From assembly GCF_000312425.1 (NCBI RefSeq), contig NZ_HE997181.1:4220045-4284044 (forward strand): a stretch of DNA of 64,000 bases, given 5' to 3'. Position 1 is the stretch's first letter. Each line of letters starts with the position of its first letter. Below the pieces are notes generated by a model. The model ran no database searches and was not told the origin of the DNA. It worked only from the letters and a program-made list of their open reading frames with translations. Below, one piece after another: positions 37,128 through 46,742 of this stretch. This DNA comes from Reyranella massiliensis 521. GTDB taxonomy: Bacteria > Pseudomonadota > Alphaproteobacteria > Reyranellales > Reyranellaceae. The translations under genes were made by a program, and so were the position numbers.

Positions 37128-38291
37128 TCAAGAGAAGACGATTTGTTCGGCGACGCGGTCCCAGGAATAGGAACCGATGACGTGGCGCTGGGCGGCGGAG
37201 GCCATGCTTTCCAACCGTCGGGGTTCGGAGAGCGCGCTCAATATGGCCTCGGCGAGGGCTGCGGGTTCGGCGCGATCGACCAGGAAGCCGTGACGGCCGC
37301 CGTCGACCAGTTCGGGCAGGCCGTTGCGATAGAGCCCCATCACCGGCGTGCGCGAGACCATGGCCTCCAGATAGACCTGCCCCCAGGGGTCGTTGAGCAT
37401 CGGCTGCACGAGCAGCGTCGATTGACGATAGAGGTTCTGCAACTCCATCCACGGCAGATGCGCGCGCAGCTCGACTCCGGGCTGCCCGTCTAGGAACGCC
37501 CGGCTGCGCTCGTCGCCGACGATGGTGAGCTTGAGGTCCGGCCGATGGCGGCGCGCCTCGGCAAAAGCCTGCAGCAACAGCGTGCCGCCTTTGGCCTGGA
37601 AGAGATGCTTCGCAACGAACAGGAGCGCCGGACGAGAAAAGTCCTTCGGCCCGAACCAGGGTTCGATCGCCCCCATGCCCGACCCGACAGCCGTCACGCG
37701 ATCGGCCGGCAGGCCGTAGTGGGCGATCAGATTGTCCCGGACATAGGCGCCGAATGTGAAGATATGGCTGAGACCGGCCAAGGCCTCGCGCTCCGTCGCC
37801 TCGAAAGCCTCAAGGGCCTTGCCGGTGAAGCGGCTCGCATGGACGTGATGGCGACGCGCCAGCGCCCAACTATGGTCGCAGTAGAGATAATGCCGCGTGC
37901 CACGAACGAGATCGCAGGCAGGCAGGTCGAGCGTGCCTGTGTGCAGGACGTGGCGCACGCCGAGCGCATCGGCCTGACGCGCCACTTCATGTGCCATGCG
38001 GCGGCGCGCCCGCAGACTGCGCAGCACCTGCTCGCTCGAGATCGGCCGCCCATAGCCACTCAGCATGTCGCGCAACGCGACACCCAACTTGGCCATCTTG
38101 CCGAGCTTCGGATGAATGGCTTCGACGGTGACGCCCAGACGCTCCATTGCATTCGATACGTTCGCCGGCGCACCGGACCACGAACGCAGATCGCGCGGAT
38201 TGCCGAAGACACAACTGACCGCCACGCGCTCGAAGCGCGGTGAACGATCGGCGAGATGCGTGTCGCAAGCATGAGTGACGGCGGTGTTCAT
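37128..38291 (-). CDS. Glycosyltransferase, GT4 family
   Basis: A 387-residue GT-B enzyme. [22 protein letters not shown] begins the donor domain, LTIVGDERS follows, and [25 protein letters not shown] matches the GT4 motif. The sugar is unknown; being co-transcribed with gmd and fcl makes a fucosyl or mannosyl transfer plausible. ATG 38291 is chosen over GTG 38309. It begins a minus-strand operon diverging from the transferase at 38433, with two copies of the conserved element in the 141-bp gap. Confidence 0.87.
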   Translation of the reverse strand: MNTAVTHACDTHLADRSPRFERVAVSCVFGNPRDLRSWSGAPANVSNAMERLGVTVEAIHPKLGKMAKLGVALRDMLSGYGRPISSEQVLRSLRARRRMAHEVARQADALGVRHVLHTGTLDLPACDLVRGTRHYLYCDHSWALARRHHVHASRFTGKALEAFEATEREALAGLSHIFTFGAYVRDNLIAHYGLPADRVTAVGSGMGAIEPWFGPKDFSRPALLFVAKHLFQAKGGTLLLQAFAEARRHRPDLKLTIVGDERSRAFLDGQPGVELRAHLPWMELQNLYRQSTLLVQPMLNDPWGQVYLEAMVSRTPVMGLYRNGLPELVDGGRHGFLVDRAEPAALAEAILSALSEPRRLESMASAAQRHVIGSYSWDRVAEQIVFS

Positions 38292-38329
38292 GTACGTGTA
38301 TCGAAACACCGCGCACGCCGTTGCGGCTA

Positions 38330-38345
38330 GTGATTAACCTGTGAC
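38330..38345 (+). promoter_or_regulatory. EPS-locus direct-repeat element, site 5
   Basis: GTGATTAACCTGTGAC matches the shared element at 15 of 16 positions, with GTGAY and GTGAC halves 11 bp apart. It lies 38 bases upstream of the minus-strand glycosyltransferase-gmd-fcl-wzx operon, in the same inverted orientation relative to the gene as sites 1, 3, 4 and 6. Confidence 0.6.
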
Positions 38346-38368
38346 TGTCCGGATGCGCTGCGCCCAAC

Positions 38369-38384
38369 GACACAGATTGGTCAC
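38369..38384 (-). promoter_or_regulatory. EPS-locus direct-repeat element, site 6
   Basis: The minus strand reads GTGACCAATCTGTGTC, 15 of 16 matches. It ends 48 bases before the plus-strand glycosyltransferase at 38433; GATACT (38408) is a possible -10 hexamer 23 bases downstream. Confidence 0.6.
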
Positions 38385-38432
38385 GCTCCAAACCCCGGCA
38401 CTTCCCGGATACTCCACGCCGGAGGCGCAAGC

Positions 38433-39644
38433 ATGCACGGATCGGTCGACATAGAGGATGAGAACGTCACCGTCGATCGCACGAGCGACAGCGTGAATCG
38501 CGTGCGCGCCATGAACGCCGACGGACGCGAGCTGCTATTCTTCTGCCCGGACGTAACGGATGCGAGCACCCTGAAGCGCGTGCAGCAATTCGCCGACCAC
38601 GGCTATCGCGTTACCGTGTTCGGCTTTCGCCGCCATCGCTACAACAGCTCGTATCAGCCGACATGGCCACATGTGCCGCTCGGCCTCACCAGCGACGGCC
38701 GCTACGGGCAGCGTCTCGGCGCCTTGTTGCGCGCCATCCCCACCATCATCGCACATCGCCAGCAACTGAAGCGCGCGTCCGTCTACTATGCCCGCAACAT
38801 CGACCAGCTGGTGCTGGCCATGCTCGCGCGTCTCATCTCCTTCTCTCGTGCGCCACTTACCTACGAAGTGCTCGACATCCCGCCGATCCTCATCCACGAC
38901 GGATGGGCATCGCGGTTGATCCGCGCCGTCGAACGGCTGTGTCTGCGCAACACCCGGCTTCTGGTCTTGTCTTCACCGGGATTTCATCGCGCCTTCTACG
39001 ACGCCATCCAGCGCTATCACGGCGAGTGGTTCCTGCTGGAGAACAAGCTGCACCCCTCGATCTCACGTCGAACCAACGCACCGTCGCACAACGACCGCGG
39101 CCAGCGCCCCTGGATCGTCGGCTACTTCGGCCTGATACGCGGCGAAGAAACTTTCGACCTCATGACGCGTCTCGCCGAGCGACTGCGGGGACGCGTCATC
39201 TTCAAATTCCGCGGCGTGCTGACGACAGTCGATCAGTCGCGTTTCGACGAAGCTCTCCGGCGTCACCCCAACATCGTCTATGGCGGGCCCTATCTGCCCC
39301 ACCAGGATCTCGAGGACATGTACGACGAGGTCGACTTTGCCTGGGCACTCGACCTGGAGCACACCGACCACAATTCACGGTGGCTCATGCCTTGCCGCTT
39401 CTACGAGGCCGGCTACTTTGGCGTGCCCTGCCTCGCCGTACGGGGCTTCGAGGTCGGCTCGGTCCTCGAACAGCATGAGATCGGATGGACCTTCGACATG
39501 CCGCTGGAGGATTCGCTGGTGCGCTTCTTCGAGACGCTGACACCGGACGAGTACGACCGGGTCCGCGGCCGTCTCGGCGCATCGCCAAGCAGCATGTTCG
39601 TCGCCGGCGAAGATGTCCGGCAACTCTGCGGCAGGCTGGACTAG
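38433..39644 (+). CDS. Glycosyltransferase, ExoL-like
   Basis: A 403-residue protein. LLFFCPDVTDASTLKRVQQFADHGYRVTVFGFRR resembles the start of ExoL-type succinoglycan glycosyltransferases, and DDFAWALD-like sequence (EVDFAWALDLEHTDHNSRWLMPCRFYEAGYFGVPCLA) replaces the classical GT4 motif with N..R/Y..P features. It probably adds one sugar to the lipid-linked repeat. An N-terminal tail of about 30 residues precedes the domain, so ATG 38511 is an alternative start. It is a single-gene unit, convergent with the FkbM gene 10 bases away. Confidence 0.78.
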   Translation: MHGSVDIEDENVTVDRTSDSVNRVRAMNADGRELLFFCPDVTDASTLKRVQQFADHGYRVTVFGFRRHRYNSSYQPTWPHVPLGLTSDGRYGQRLGALLRAIPTIIAHRQQLKRASVYYARNIDQLVLAMLARLISFSRAPLTYEVLDIPPILIHDGWASRLIRAVERLCLRNTRLLVLSSPGFHRAFYDAIQRYHGEWFLLENKLHPSISRRTNAPSHNDRGQRPWIVGYFGLIRGEETFDLMTRLAERLRGRVIFKFRGVLTTVDQSRFDEALRRHPNIVYGGPYLPHQDLEDMYDEVDFAWALDLEHTDHNSRWLMPCRFYEAGYFGVPCLAVRGFEVGSVLEQHEIGWTFDMPLEDSLVRFFETLTPDEYDRVRGRLGASPSSMFVAGEDVRQLCGRLD

Positions 39645-39654
39645 AAGCCCCCCT

Positions 39655-40410
39655 TTAGGAGGCGACGGCACGCCGATTGATCATCACGCAATCGAATTCG
39701 ACCAGACGCAGCGCCGTATCGCGGCTCACCGCATACATGCCGGTGATATCGAAACCCAACCCATCGAGATGACGCAGTGTGTCCATGTAACCCGGCATTC
39801 CCTTGTAGATGCCGAGGACCGATGCCTCCGTCTGCAACGCCCTTACCGATTGCAGACTGTCGCCTGCACCGCGTAGCACCTCGATATCGAAGCCCTGAGT
39901 ATCGAGCTTGAGATAGGGGCGTTCGAAGCCCAGCCGCTCCTGCAGGACCGGCAGCACGACGTCGAGCGTGCGCACCGTCACGGCTTCCTTGGCGCAAGGC
40001 ACATTGAGTTCGGAGAATTCCTGCACCTGGCGATTATCGGGTTCGAGGAAGGAGCTGAACTGGTCCGATACCATCACGTTGATGGCCATCTGCTCGTCGC
40101 GCGCGCCCAGCGCGTAGCCCTCGATGTGCCAGGCGGCGTCGTCGCGGGCCCGCGCCTGCAGCAATTCGACATGACGCGCCACCGGCTCGAACGAGACAAT
40201 GGTGCCTTCGTAGAACACACGATCGCGCAGGAAGTCCCGGTACTGCCCCACGTTGGCGCCGACATCGAGCACGCAGTCGATGTTCAAGCGAGTGAGCAGC
40301 TCACGCAGATGCAGAGCAAAGTCACGCTCACGCATCTCTCGCAACGGCACGATGTCGTATCCGAATGACCGGCTGACCTTGAGCACCGAATCCTTGACGA
40401 TCTTGAGCAT
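39655..40410 (-). CDS. FkbM-family methyltransferase
   Basis: A 251-residue SAM methyltransferase. VLDVGANVGQYRDFLRD is the SAM-binding motif (about residues 46-62), followed by VSFEPVARHVELL and YLKLDTQGFDIEVLRGA, all diagnostic of FkbM enzymes. It probably methylates a sugar of the polysaccharide and is the second such enzyme of the locus. ATG 40410 has CGGAG at 7 bases; a longer frame to 40512 lacks family sequence. It diverges from the outer-membrane barrel gene across 253 bases holding two regulatory elements. Confidence 0.9.
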   Translation of the reverse strand: MLKIVKDSVLKVSRSFGYDIVPLREMRERDFALHLRELLTRLNIDCVLDVGANVGQYRDFLRDRVFYEGTIVSFEPVARHVELLQARARDDAAWHIEGYALGARDEQMAINVMVSDQFSSFLEPDNRQVQEFSELNVPCAKEAVTVRTLDVVLPVLQERLGFERPYLKLDTQGFDIEVLRGAGDSLQSVRALQTEASVLGIYKGMPGYMDTLRHLDGLGFDITGMYAVSRDTALRLVEFDCVMINRRAVAS

Positions 40411-40470
40411 GACGATCTCCGGGCGGGCGAACGGGAAGGTGAACATTCGCCAAGCCCCTGCCGAACGACA

Positions 40471-40486
40471 GTGATCAATCAGTGGC
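40471..40486 (+). promoter_or_regulatory. EPS-locus direct-repeat element, site 7
   Basis: GTGATCAATCAGTGGC matches all 16 positions of the degenerate shared element. It lies 60 bases upstream of the minus-strand FkbM gene, in the same inverted orientation and distance class as the other sites. Confidence 0.6.
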
Positions 40487-40528
40487 CCGACTGTCAGCCT
40501 AACTCCTTGCATTTCCTCCAGATTGTCC

Positions 40529-40544
40529 GTGACCAGTCTGTGAT
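40529..40544 (+). promoter_or_regulatory. EPS-locus direct-repeat element, site 8
   Basis: GTGACCAGTCTGTGAT matches 14 of 16 positions. It lies in the divergent region between the FkbM and outer-membrane barrel genes, 119 bases upstream of the latter, and may serve either promoter. Confidence 0.5.
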
Positions 40545-40663
40545 CGCGACATCCTCACATTGAGTGCGATGTCAGGCCGGTCCATTTAACCACAGCGTAT
40601 CGTATTGAGACTGTGGTGCGCTGATGGTTGAATGTTGTGCCTTGGCGGAGCGATGGAGACGGT

Positions 40664-41983
40664 ATGACCACAATACGTGGCGCCGGAGCCCTTTGGGGGG
40701 CTGCCGCTTTGATATCGATCGGAGTAACCTGCGCAGAAGCGCAACAGTCTGCACCCGGCAGCCCCGGCTTGCCGCAGCAGCGCCTAGAGCGGCAGGACGA
40801 GCGCACCGTCTCTGCCCGCGAGGGCGCGAATTACGACCCCAAGGGCGTGCGGGTTGGCAGCTTCCTGCTGTTTCCCGCCCTCGAGCTGAACGAAGCCTTC
40901 AATGACAACGTCTTCGCTCAATCGGCGGACAGTGGTCCTACGGCGAGCTTCCTGCAGGTGATCAAGCCGACCGTCGAGCTGCGCTCGACCTGGTCGAGCC
41001 ACATGCTGAACGTCTATGCCCGTGGCAACATTGGCTTCTACACGAGCGCGCCGACGCAGAACTATCAGGACGTCGCAGTAGGGACCGACGGCCGTATCGA
41101 CATCCAGCGTAACTGGAATGTCTATGGCGGCTTCTCGTTCAATCGGAAACATGAGGATCCCGGTCTCCCCAATACCGTGAGCGGCCCCTCGAATGTAACG
41201 ATCTACAATCAGTTGATCGGCAGCGCCGGCTACTACCAGAAGGTCAATCGCTTCAGCGGCCGCGCCGAGATCACCGTCGACAATTACACCTACTTCGACA
41301 ACGGCCTCGGCACTGCCCAGGGCGTCGTACCCAACGCCGACCGCAATCGTACCGAGCTGCGCGAATCCCTTCGTTTCGGTTACGAGTTTCTCGACGGCTA
41401 CGAATTCTGGGTGCGTGGCAGCCTGAACCAGCGCATGTACGTGACGCCGGTCGACGCTACGGGCTTCGCCCGCAACTCCAGCGGCTGGGACCTGGTCGGC
41501 GGCATCACCCTCAACCTTGGCGGCCTTATTTCGGCCGAAGCCTTCGCCGGCTATCTGCAGCAGAACTACGTGAACCAGGGCACCGCGCCATTTCAGGGGC
41601 CGATGTTCGGCCTGCTGGCGCACTGGAATCCCGTGAAGGAACTCTGGATACGGCCCTATGTCCGGCGCACGGTGAACGAATCTGCTATCGTTGGCGAATC
41701 GGGTTATCTCAATACGTCGATGGGCTTCAATACGAGCTACGAGCTGCGACCCAATATCCAGCTCGGCGCCCTGGCGGACTACACCATTGCCGACTATCAG
41801 AGCTTCTCGTCGACCAACTCGCGTTATGACCAGTACATCACCTTAGGCGCCAGCGTCATGTACACGCCCGTGCGCCAGTTCTTCATCGGACCGAGCTATC
41901 AATACATCTACCGGACTTCGAACCAGTCCGGTCTGGGCTATTCCCAGAACCTCATCTTGCTTCGCCTCGGTGCGCGTCTGTAG
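40664..41983 (+). CDS. Outer-membrane beta-barrel protein of the EPS locus
   Basis: A 439-residue protein with a signal peptide (hydrophobic ALWGAAALISIGVTCAEA, cleavage near residue 25) and a barrel-like rest: alternating aromatic beta-strand sequence, with a final strand ILLRLGARL. It resembles the BBP2-type porin family (PF10082 group) often found in exopolysaccharide loci. It may form or assist the outer-membrane exit pore alongside the short Wza-like lipoprotein. ATG 40664 follows GGAG. It is probably co-transcribed with galE, 34 bases downstream. Confidence 0.82.
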   Translation: MTTIRGAGALWGAAALISIGVTCAEAQQSAPGSPGLPQQRLERQDERTVSAREGANYDPKGVRVGSFLLFPALELNEAFNDNVFAQSADSGPTASFLQVIKPTVELRSTWSSHMLNVYARGNIGFYTSAPTQNYQDVAVGTDGRIDIQRNWNVYGGFSFNRKHEDPGLPNTVSGPSNVTIYNQLIGSAGYYQKVNRFSGRAEITVDNYTYFDNGLGTAQGVVPNADRNRTELRESLRFGYEFLDGYEFWVRGSLNQRMYVTPVDATGFARNSSGWDLVGGITLNLGGLISAEAFAGYLQQNYVNQGTAPFQGPMFGLLAHWNPVKELWIRPYVRRTVNESAIVGESGYLNTSMGFNTSYELRPNIQLGALADYTIADYQSFSSTNSRYDQYITLGASVMYTPVRQFFIGPSYQYIYRTSNQSGLGYSQNLILLRLGARL

Positions 41984-42017
41984 CAGCAGCTCAGCTTTAA
42001 CGATTGGATTGTGTAAC

Positions 42018-43016
42018 GTGTTCGAGCCCCCTATTCCCGGCCCGGTCCTGGTGACCGGCGGCGCCGGCTATATCGGTAGTCACGTCTGCAAGGCATTGGC
42101 CGAAGCTGGTGTGGAACCGATATGCCTCGACACCCTCGAAAAAGGCCACGACTGGGCCGTGCGCTGGGGACCGCTCGAACGTGGCGATATCGGCGACGGC
42201 CGCTTCGTCGAGGATGTCTTCGTCCGTCACAAGCCGCGCGTGGTGATCCATCTCGCGGGCTACATTGAGGTCGGCGAGTCGGTATCGCAGCCTCAGCGCT
42301 ACCTGCACAACAATGCCGGCAAGAGCCATGTGCTGATCGGTGCCGCCGTGCGCCACAGCGTAGAAGCCTTCGTCTTCTCCAGCACCTGCGCCGTCTACGG
42401 CTTGCCTCAAACCGACGCACTGGAAGAGTCCCACCGCCTCGCGCCGATCAACCCCTATGCCTCGTCTAAGGCGAGTGTCGAACGCGCGCTGGCTGCTGCC
42501 GCCTGGCGCGGCCTGCGTGCCGCTTCGTTGCGCTACTTCAATGCCTCCGGCGCCGACGCCAGCGGCTTGATCGGCGAGGCACACAATCCCGAAACGCACC
42601 TCATTCCGCTCGCGATCGACGCGGCGCTGGGGTTGCGGCCCTGCCTCGTCGTGCACGGCTCGGACTATCCGACCGAGGATGGATCGTGCGTGCGCGACTA
42701 TGTGCACGTGACCGACCTGGCCGATGCCCATTTGCGCGCCGTACGCTGGTTGTTGCTTCAGGGCAAGTCGGGTCGGCACGACGCCTTCAATCTCGGCTCC
42801 GGCATCGGGTATAGCGTCAAGCAGGTAGTCGATTGCGTCGGCAAGCTCGCCGGCCAACCCGTGCCCCACGTGTTCGGCGCCCGTCGGCCGGGTGATTCGC
42901 CGCGCCTCGTCGGCGCCATCTCCAAGGCGCAGGAACAACTTGGCTGGATCCCCCAGCGCGGCCTCGAAACGCAGATCGAGGATGCTTTGCGCTGGCGCCG
43001 TGCATTGATGCGCTGA
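42018..43016 (+). CDS. galE: UDP-glucose 4-epimerase
   Basis: A 332-residue extended [20 protein letters not shown] gives the NAD-binding motif, then [34 protein letters not shown] (YxxxK), [10 protein letters not shown] and [17 protein letters not shown], all GalE signatures. It interconverts UDP-glucose and UDP-galactose, supplying galactose for the polysaccharide. The GTG at 42018 gives the normal N-terminus, though no strong Shine-Dalgarno precedes it; translation may be coupled to the barrel gene 34 bases upstream. Confidence 0.95.
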   Translation: MFEPPIPGPVLVTGGAGYIGSHVCKALAEAGVEPICLDTLEKGHDWAVRWGPLERGDIGDGRFVEDVFVRHKPRVVIHLAGYIEVGESVSQPQRYLHNNAGKSHVLIGAAVRHSVEAFVFSSTCAVYGLPQTDALEESHRLAPINPYASSKASVERALAAAAWRGLRAASLRYFNASGADASGLIGEAHNPETHLIPLAIDAALGLRPCLVVHGSDYPTEDGSCVRDYVHVTDLADAHLRAVRWLLLQGKSGRHDAFNLGSGIGYSVKQVVDCVGKLAGQPVPHVFGARRPGDSPRLVGAISKAQEQLGWIPQRGLETQIEDALRWRRALMR

Positions 43017-43125
43017 GCGCCCGCTCGGCGATCCAAGGCTTCGACTGGCGGCATTCGGCGCGATTTTGTCTTTTTACGACGGATCGAACGTGGGAAACGA
43101 GGGTTTCACCAGCCCGCAGGTCAAA

Positions 43126-43965
43126 ATGAGCGCCGTCAAAGCCGCCAAACGAATCAGCACGCCACAGATCCGGGCCCGCAAGGGCCAGGAGCCCATCGTC
43201 TGCCTCACGGCCTATACGACCGAGATGGCCCGCCGGCTCGACCCTCATGTCGACCTGCTGCTGGTCGGCGATTCGCTCGGTATGGTGATCTACGGTTTCG
43301 ACAGCACCCTGCCGGTCACCCTCGACATGATGATCGCCCATGGTGCCGCCGTAGTGCGCGGTGCTTCGCGCGCCTGCGTGATCGTCGACCTGCCGTTCGG
43401 CAGCTATCAGGCGAGCCCGGAGCAGGCTTTCCACAGTGCGGCGCGCGTGATGGCCGAAACCGGCGCCAGCGGCGTGAAGATCGAAGGCGGTGAAGCGCTC
43501 GCCGAAACGGTGCGGTTCCTGACCCAGCGTGGCGTGCCGGTCTGTGCCCATGTCGGCTTGATGCCGCAGGCCGTGAACGTGGCCGGTGGATTCAAGGCCA
43601 CCGGGCGATCCGACGAGGAGGCCCGGCAGATTACCCACGATGCCGAGGCGATGGCCGAGGCCGGCGCTTTCGCCATCGTCCTTGAGGGCACGCTGGAGCC
43701 CGTGGCCAGGGCCATTACCGAGACGCTGCCGATCCCCACGATCGGCATCGGCGCCTCGCCGGCCTGCGATGGCCAGGTCCTGGTTATCGACGACGTCCTG
43801 GGTCTGTACAGCGAGTTCACGCCGAAATTCGTGAAGCGCTATGCCGAGATCGGAAATCAGATCTCCGAAGCGGCCGCCAGCTATGCAGCCGATGTGCGGG
43901 CCCGTCGATTTCCCGCGATGGAGCATTGCTTCCTGCCCAAATCCGGTGGTCAATCACGCTCATAA
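43126..43965 (+). CDS. panB: 3-methyl-2-oxobutanoate hydroxymethyltransferase (ketopantoate synthase)
   Basis: A 279-residue TIM-barrel enzyme making ketopantoate from alpha-ketoisovalerate and 5,10-methylene-THF, the first step of pantothenate synthesis. [67 protein letters not shown] and [18 protein letters not shown] are PanB signatures. ATG 43126 is preferred to a frame extension back to 43066. It is 109 bases after galE. No panC is present here. Confidence 0.97.
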   Translation: MSAVKAAKRISTPQIRARKGQEPIVCLTAYTTEMARRLDPHVDLLLVGDSLGMVIYGFDSTLPVTLDMMIAHGAAVVRGASRACVIVDLPFGSYQASPEQAFHSAARVMAETGASGVKIEGGEALAETVRFLTQRGVPVCAHVGLMPQAVNVAGGFKATGRSDEEARQITHDAEAMAEAGAFAIVLEGTLEPVARAITETLPIPTIGIGASPACDGQVLVIDDVLGLYSEFTPKFVKRYAEIGNQISEAAASYAADVRARRFPAMEHCFLPKSGGQSRS

Positions 43966-44004
43966 GAAACGGGCGAGAGCCGACCAGGGCGGAAAAGAGC
44001 GGGA

Positions 44005-45642
44005 ATGGACAGCTTTGACTATGTGATCATAGGCGCCGGCTCCGCCGGCAGCGTATTGGCGAGCCGCTTGAGCGAGGATCCGAACGTCACGGTTTGCGTC
44101 CTCGAAGCCGGCCCCCGGGATTGGCATCCCTTCATCCATATCCCGGCCGGCTTCATGTACACGCTGGTCGACCCCAAGGTGAACTGGCTCTACAAGTCCG
44201 AACCGAGCGAATGGACCGGCGGCCGCGCCATCTCCGCGCCTCGTGGCAAGACCCTGGGCGGCTCAAGTTCGATCAATGGCCACATCTACAATCGCGGCCA
44301 GCGCCTGGACTTCGACGGCTGGGCCCAACGCGGCAATCGCGGCTGGGGCTACGCCGACGTTCTCCCCTATTTCCGCCGCAGCGAACGGCGTATGGGCGAG
44401 GCCGATGCCGCCTTCCGTGGCAACGACGGCAATCTACCGATCACCGATCTCGAATGGCGCGACCCCCTGTGCGAGGCCTTCATCGAAGGCGCGGTCGAAA
44501 TGGGGATCCCGCGCAACCGCGATTACAACGGCACGACGCAGGCGGGCGTCAGCTACGTGCAGCGCATCGTGAACAATGGCCGCCGCGTCAGCGCCGCCCG
44601 CGGATTTCTCCATCCCGCGATGAAGCGGCGCAATCTCACGGTGCGCACCAAAGCGCACGCCACCTCGATCCTGCTCGACGGCAAGCGCGCTGTCGGCGTT
44701 CGCTATCTGAAAGGCGGCCGCGGCGGTGCGCCGGTCGAGATACGGGCGAACAAGGAAGTCGTCCTGTCGGGCGGGACGATAAATTCCCCGCAGCTCCTGC
44801 AGCTTTCGGGCATCGGTCCGGCATCTCTGTTGCGGTCCCTGGGGATCGACGTGAAGCACGAACTGGCCGGCGTCGGCGAGAATCTGCGCGACCACTATGC
44901 GCCGCGCTTCGTCGCACGTGTCAAGAATGCCATCAGCATCAACGAGCGCTCCAAGGGCCTGCGACTGGTCGGCGAAGTGCTGAAATACGCCGCGACACGT
45001 CGTGGCATCCTCTCGCTCAACCCGACCTTGATCTACGTCTTCTGGAAGTCCGACGAGCGGGTCGACAACTACGACCTGCAACTCACCTTCACGCCGGCGA
45101 GCTACAAGGAAGGCGTGCAGTCGACCCTCGACGACTTTCCCGGCATGACCATCGCGTCCTGGCAGCAGCGCCCCGACAGCATCGGCTTTGTTCGGGCCCG
45201 GTCGGCCGATCCGTTCGAGCACCCCATCATCCAGCCGAACTATCTGGGAGCGGAAAGCGACCGCCAGGTGCTGCTGGCCGGCATGAAGCTGGCACGCCGC
45301 CTGCTGGGCTCCCGGCCGCTCAGCAAATATTACGATCGCGAGGAGTTCCCCGGCCCGCAGGCCCAGTCGGACGAGGAATTGATGGCGGCCGCCAAGGAAC
45401 GCGGCACCACGACCTTCCATCTCATGGGCACCTGCCGCATGGCGCCGGACAGCGATCCCACGGCCGTCGTCGACGATCAACTGCGGGTGCGCGGCCTCGA
45501 CGGGCTGCGTGTGGTCGATGCCTCGATCATGCCGACCATGCCGTCGGCCAACCTCAACGCGTCGGTGCTGATGATCGCCGAGAAGGCCGCCGACATGATC
45601 CGCGGTAAGCCGGCCCTCGACGCCGTGCTTCTGAAAGACTGA
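44005..45642 (+). CDS. GMC-family FAD oxidoreductase (choline dehydrogenase-like)
   Basis: A 545-residue flavoprotein. YVIIGAGSAGSVLASRLSEDP is the FAD-binding Rossmann motif. APRGKTLGGSSSINGHIYNRG (PROSITE GMC 1 region) and GTINSPQLLQLSGIGP (GMC 2) follow. The active-site His472 lies in TTFHLMGTCRM and the paired Asn in MPSANLNASVLMIAEKAAD. It oxidises an alcohol; choline, an aromatic alcohol or another substrate cannot be told apart. Its stop overlaps the start of the hydrolase gene by one base. Confidence 0.95.
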   Translation: MDSFDYVIIGAGSAGSVLASRLSEDPNVTVCVLEAGPRDWHPFIHIPAGFMYTLVDPKVNWLYKSEPSEWTGGRAISAPRGKTLGGSSSINGHIYNRGQRLDFDGWAQRGNRGWGYADVLPYFRRSERRMGEADAAFRGNDGNLPITDLEWRDPLCEAFIEGAVEMGIPRNRDYNGTTQAGVSYVQRIVNNGRRVSAARGFLHPAMKRRNLTVRTKAHATSILLDGKRAVGVRYLKGGRGGAPVEIRANKEVVLSGGTINSPQLLQLSGIGPASLLRSLGIDVKHELAGVGENLRDHYAPRFVARVKNAISINERSKGLRLVGEVLKYAATRRGILSLNPTLIYVFWKSDERVDNYDLQLTFTPASYKEGVQSTLDDFPGMTIASWQQRPDSIGFVRARSADPFEHPIIQPNYLGAESDRQVLLAGMKLARRLLGSRPLSKYYDREEFPGPQAQSDEELMAAAKERGTTTFHLMGTCRMAPDSDPTAVVDDQLRVRGLDGLRVVDASIMPTMPSANLNASVLMIAEKAADMIRGKPALDAVLLKD

Positions 45643-46742
45643 TGGCCGACGCCAGCACCGAACCTGCGATCGACACGATCTCCGCGCTGGTGCCGGCGAC
45701 GTTGCGTGCACTGCATGCGATCGAGTTCGCGGGCCGCCACCTCTCGCCGACCTCCCTGCCGCGGATCATCGACGCCCTTGCCGGCCGCAACGACGACCTC
45801 GCCCCGGCTCTCGCCGCATCGCGCGCACTGGAATGGCCCAGCCGGCTCGCGCCCGTGCGCGATCATCTTGAACGTGCCGGCGAAGCCGCAGCCGATGCCC
45901 TGGCCGGCATACAGGCAGCCCCCGATGCATCGCAGCCGATTGTCGCGGCCTACCGCAGCCTGCGCGGCTATGCGCGGGCCTGCGAAGCGCTCTATCCGAT
46001 GGCGGTGCATCTGCAGCCGATCAGCCATTTCTTTCTCGAACAGCCTGCACGCGCCGACACTGCACTAGTAGACCGCCTGGGCGCCGCCGATCCGACGCGC
46101 GAAGGCGTGGGCTTCATGCATATCGGCGGCCCGGCTGGGACGCGCGGCGCCTTCTCGCTCTATGTGCCTGAATACTACGATTCGACCCGTAGCTGGCCGC
46201 TCGTCGTGGCCTTGCATGGCGGCAGCGGCAATGGCGGCGCCTTCCTCTGGAGTTGGCTGCGAGAGGCGCGCACGCGCGGCTTCATCCTGATTGCCCCGAC
46301 GGCGGCCGGCTCGACCTGGTCGCTGATGGAGCCCGAAGTCGACGGCCCGCGCATCGACCGCATGGTCGAGGATGTTGCCAACGAATGGAATATCGACACC
46401 TCGCACAAGCTGCTGACCGGCATGAGTGACGGCGGCACTTTCAGCTACGTGCTGGGTCTACGCGAAGGTTGCCGGTTCACACACCTCGCCCCCATCGCCG
46501 CGAGCTTTCATCCCCTGCTGATGACGTTTGCGGATGCGACGCGCCTCAAGGGTCTGCCGATCCATATCGTGCACGGTGCACAGGACTGGATGTTTCCACC
46601 GGAAATGGCGCAGGGAGCTGAACGCACCTTGAAAGAGGCTGGGGCGGCGGTGGTGTATCGCGAGATCGTCGACCTTTCCCACACTTATCCGCGCGACGAG
46701 AATGCGCGGATCCTCGACTGGTTCCTGGCCGAGAGAACCTAA
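45642..46742 (+). CDS. Alpha/beta hydrolase, esterase/PHB depolymerase-like
   Basis: A 366-residue protein. An alpha-helical N-terminal region (about 1-150) of unknown role precedes an alpha/beta-hydrolase domain. SWPLVVALHGGSGNGGAFLWSW is the oxyanion-hole region, GMSDGGTF holds nucleophile Ser262, IHIVHGAQDWMFP the Asp and DLSHTYPRD the His. It probably hydrolyses an ester, possibly in the same pathway as the co-transcribed GMC oxidoreductase. No signal peptide is seen, so it is likely cytoplasmic. The stop overlaps the convergent clcA stop by three bases. Confidence 0.85.
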   Translation: MADASTEPAIDTISALVPATLRALHAIEFAGRHLSPTSLPRIIDALAGRNDDLAPALAASRALEWPSRLAPVRDHLERAGEAAADALAGIQAAPDASQPIVAAYRSLRGYARACEALYPMAVHLQPISHFFLEQPARADTALVDRLGAADPTREGVGFMHIGGPAGTRGAFSLYVPEYYDSTRSWPLVVALHGGSGNGGAFLWSWLREARTRGFILIAPTAAGSTWSLMEPEVDGPRIDRMVEDVANEWNIDTSHKLLTGMSDGGTFSYVLGLREGCRFTHLAPIAASFHPLLMTFADATRLKGLPIHIVHGAQDWMFPPEMAQGAERTLKEAGAAVVYREIVDLSHTYPRDENARILDWFLAERT

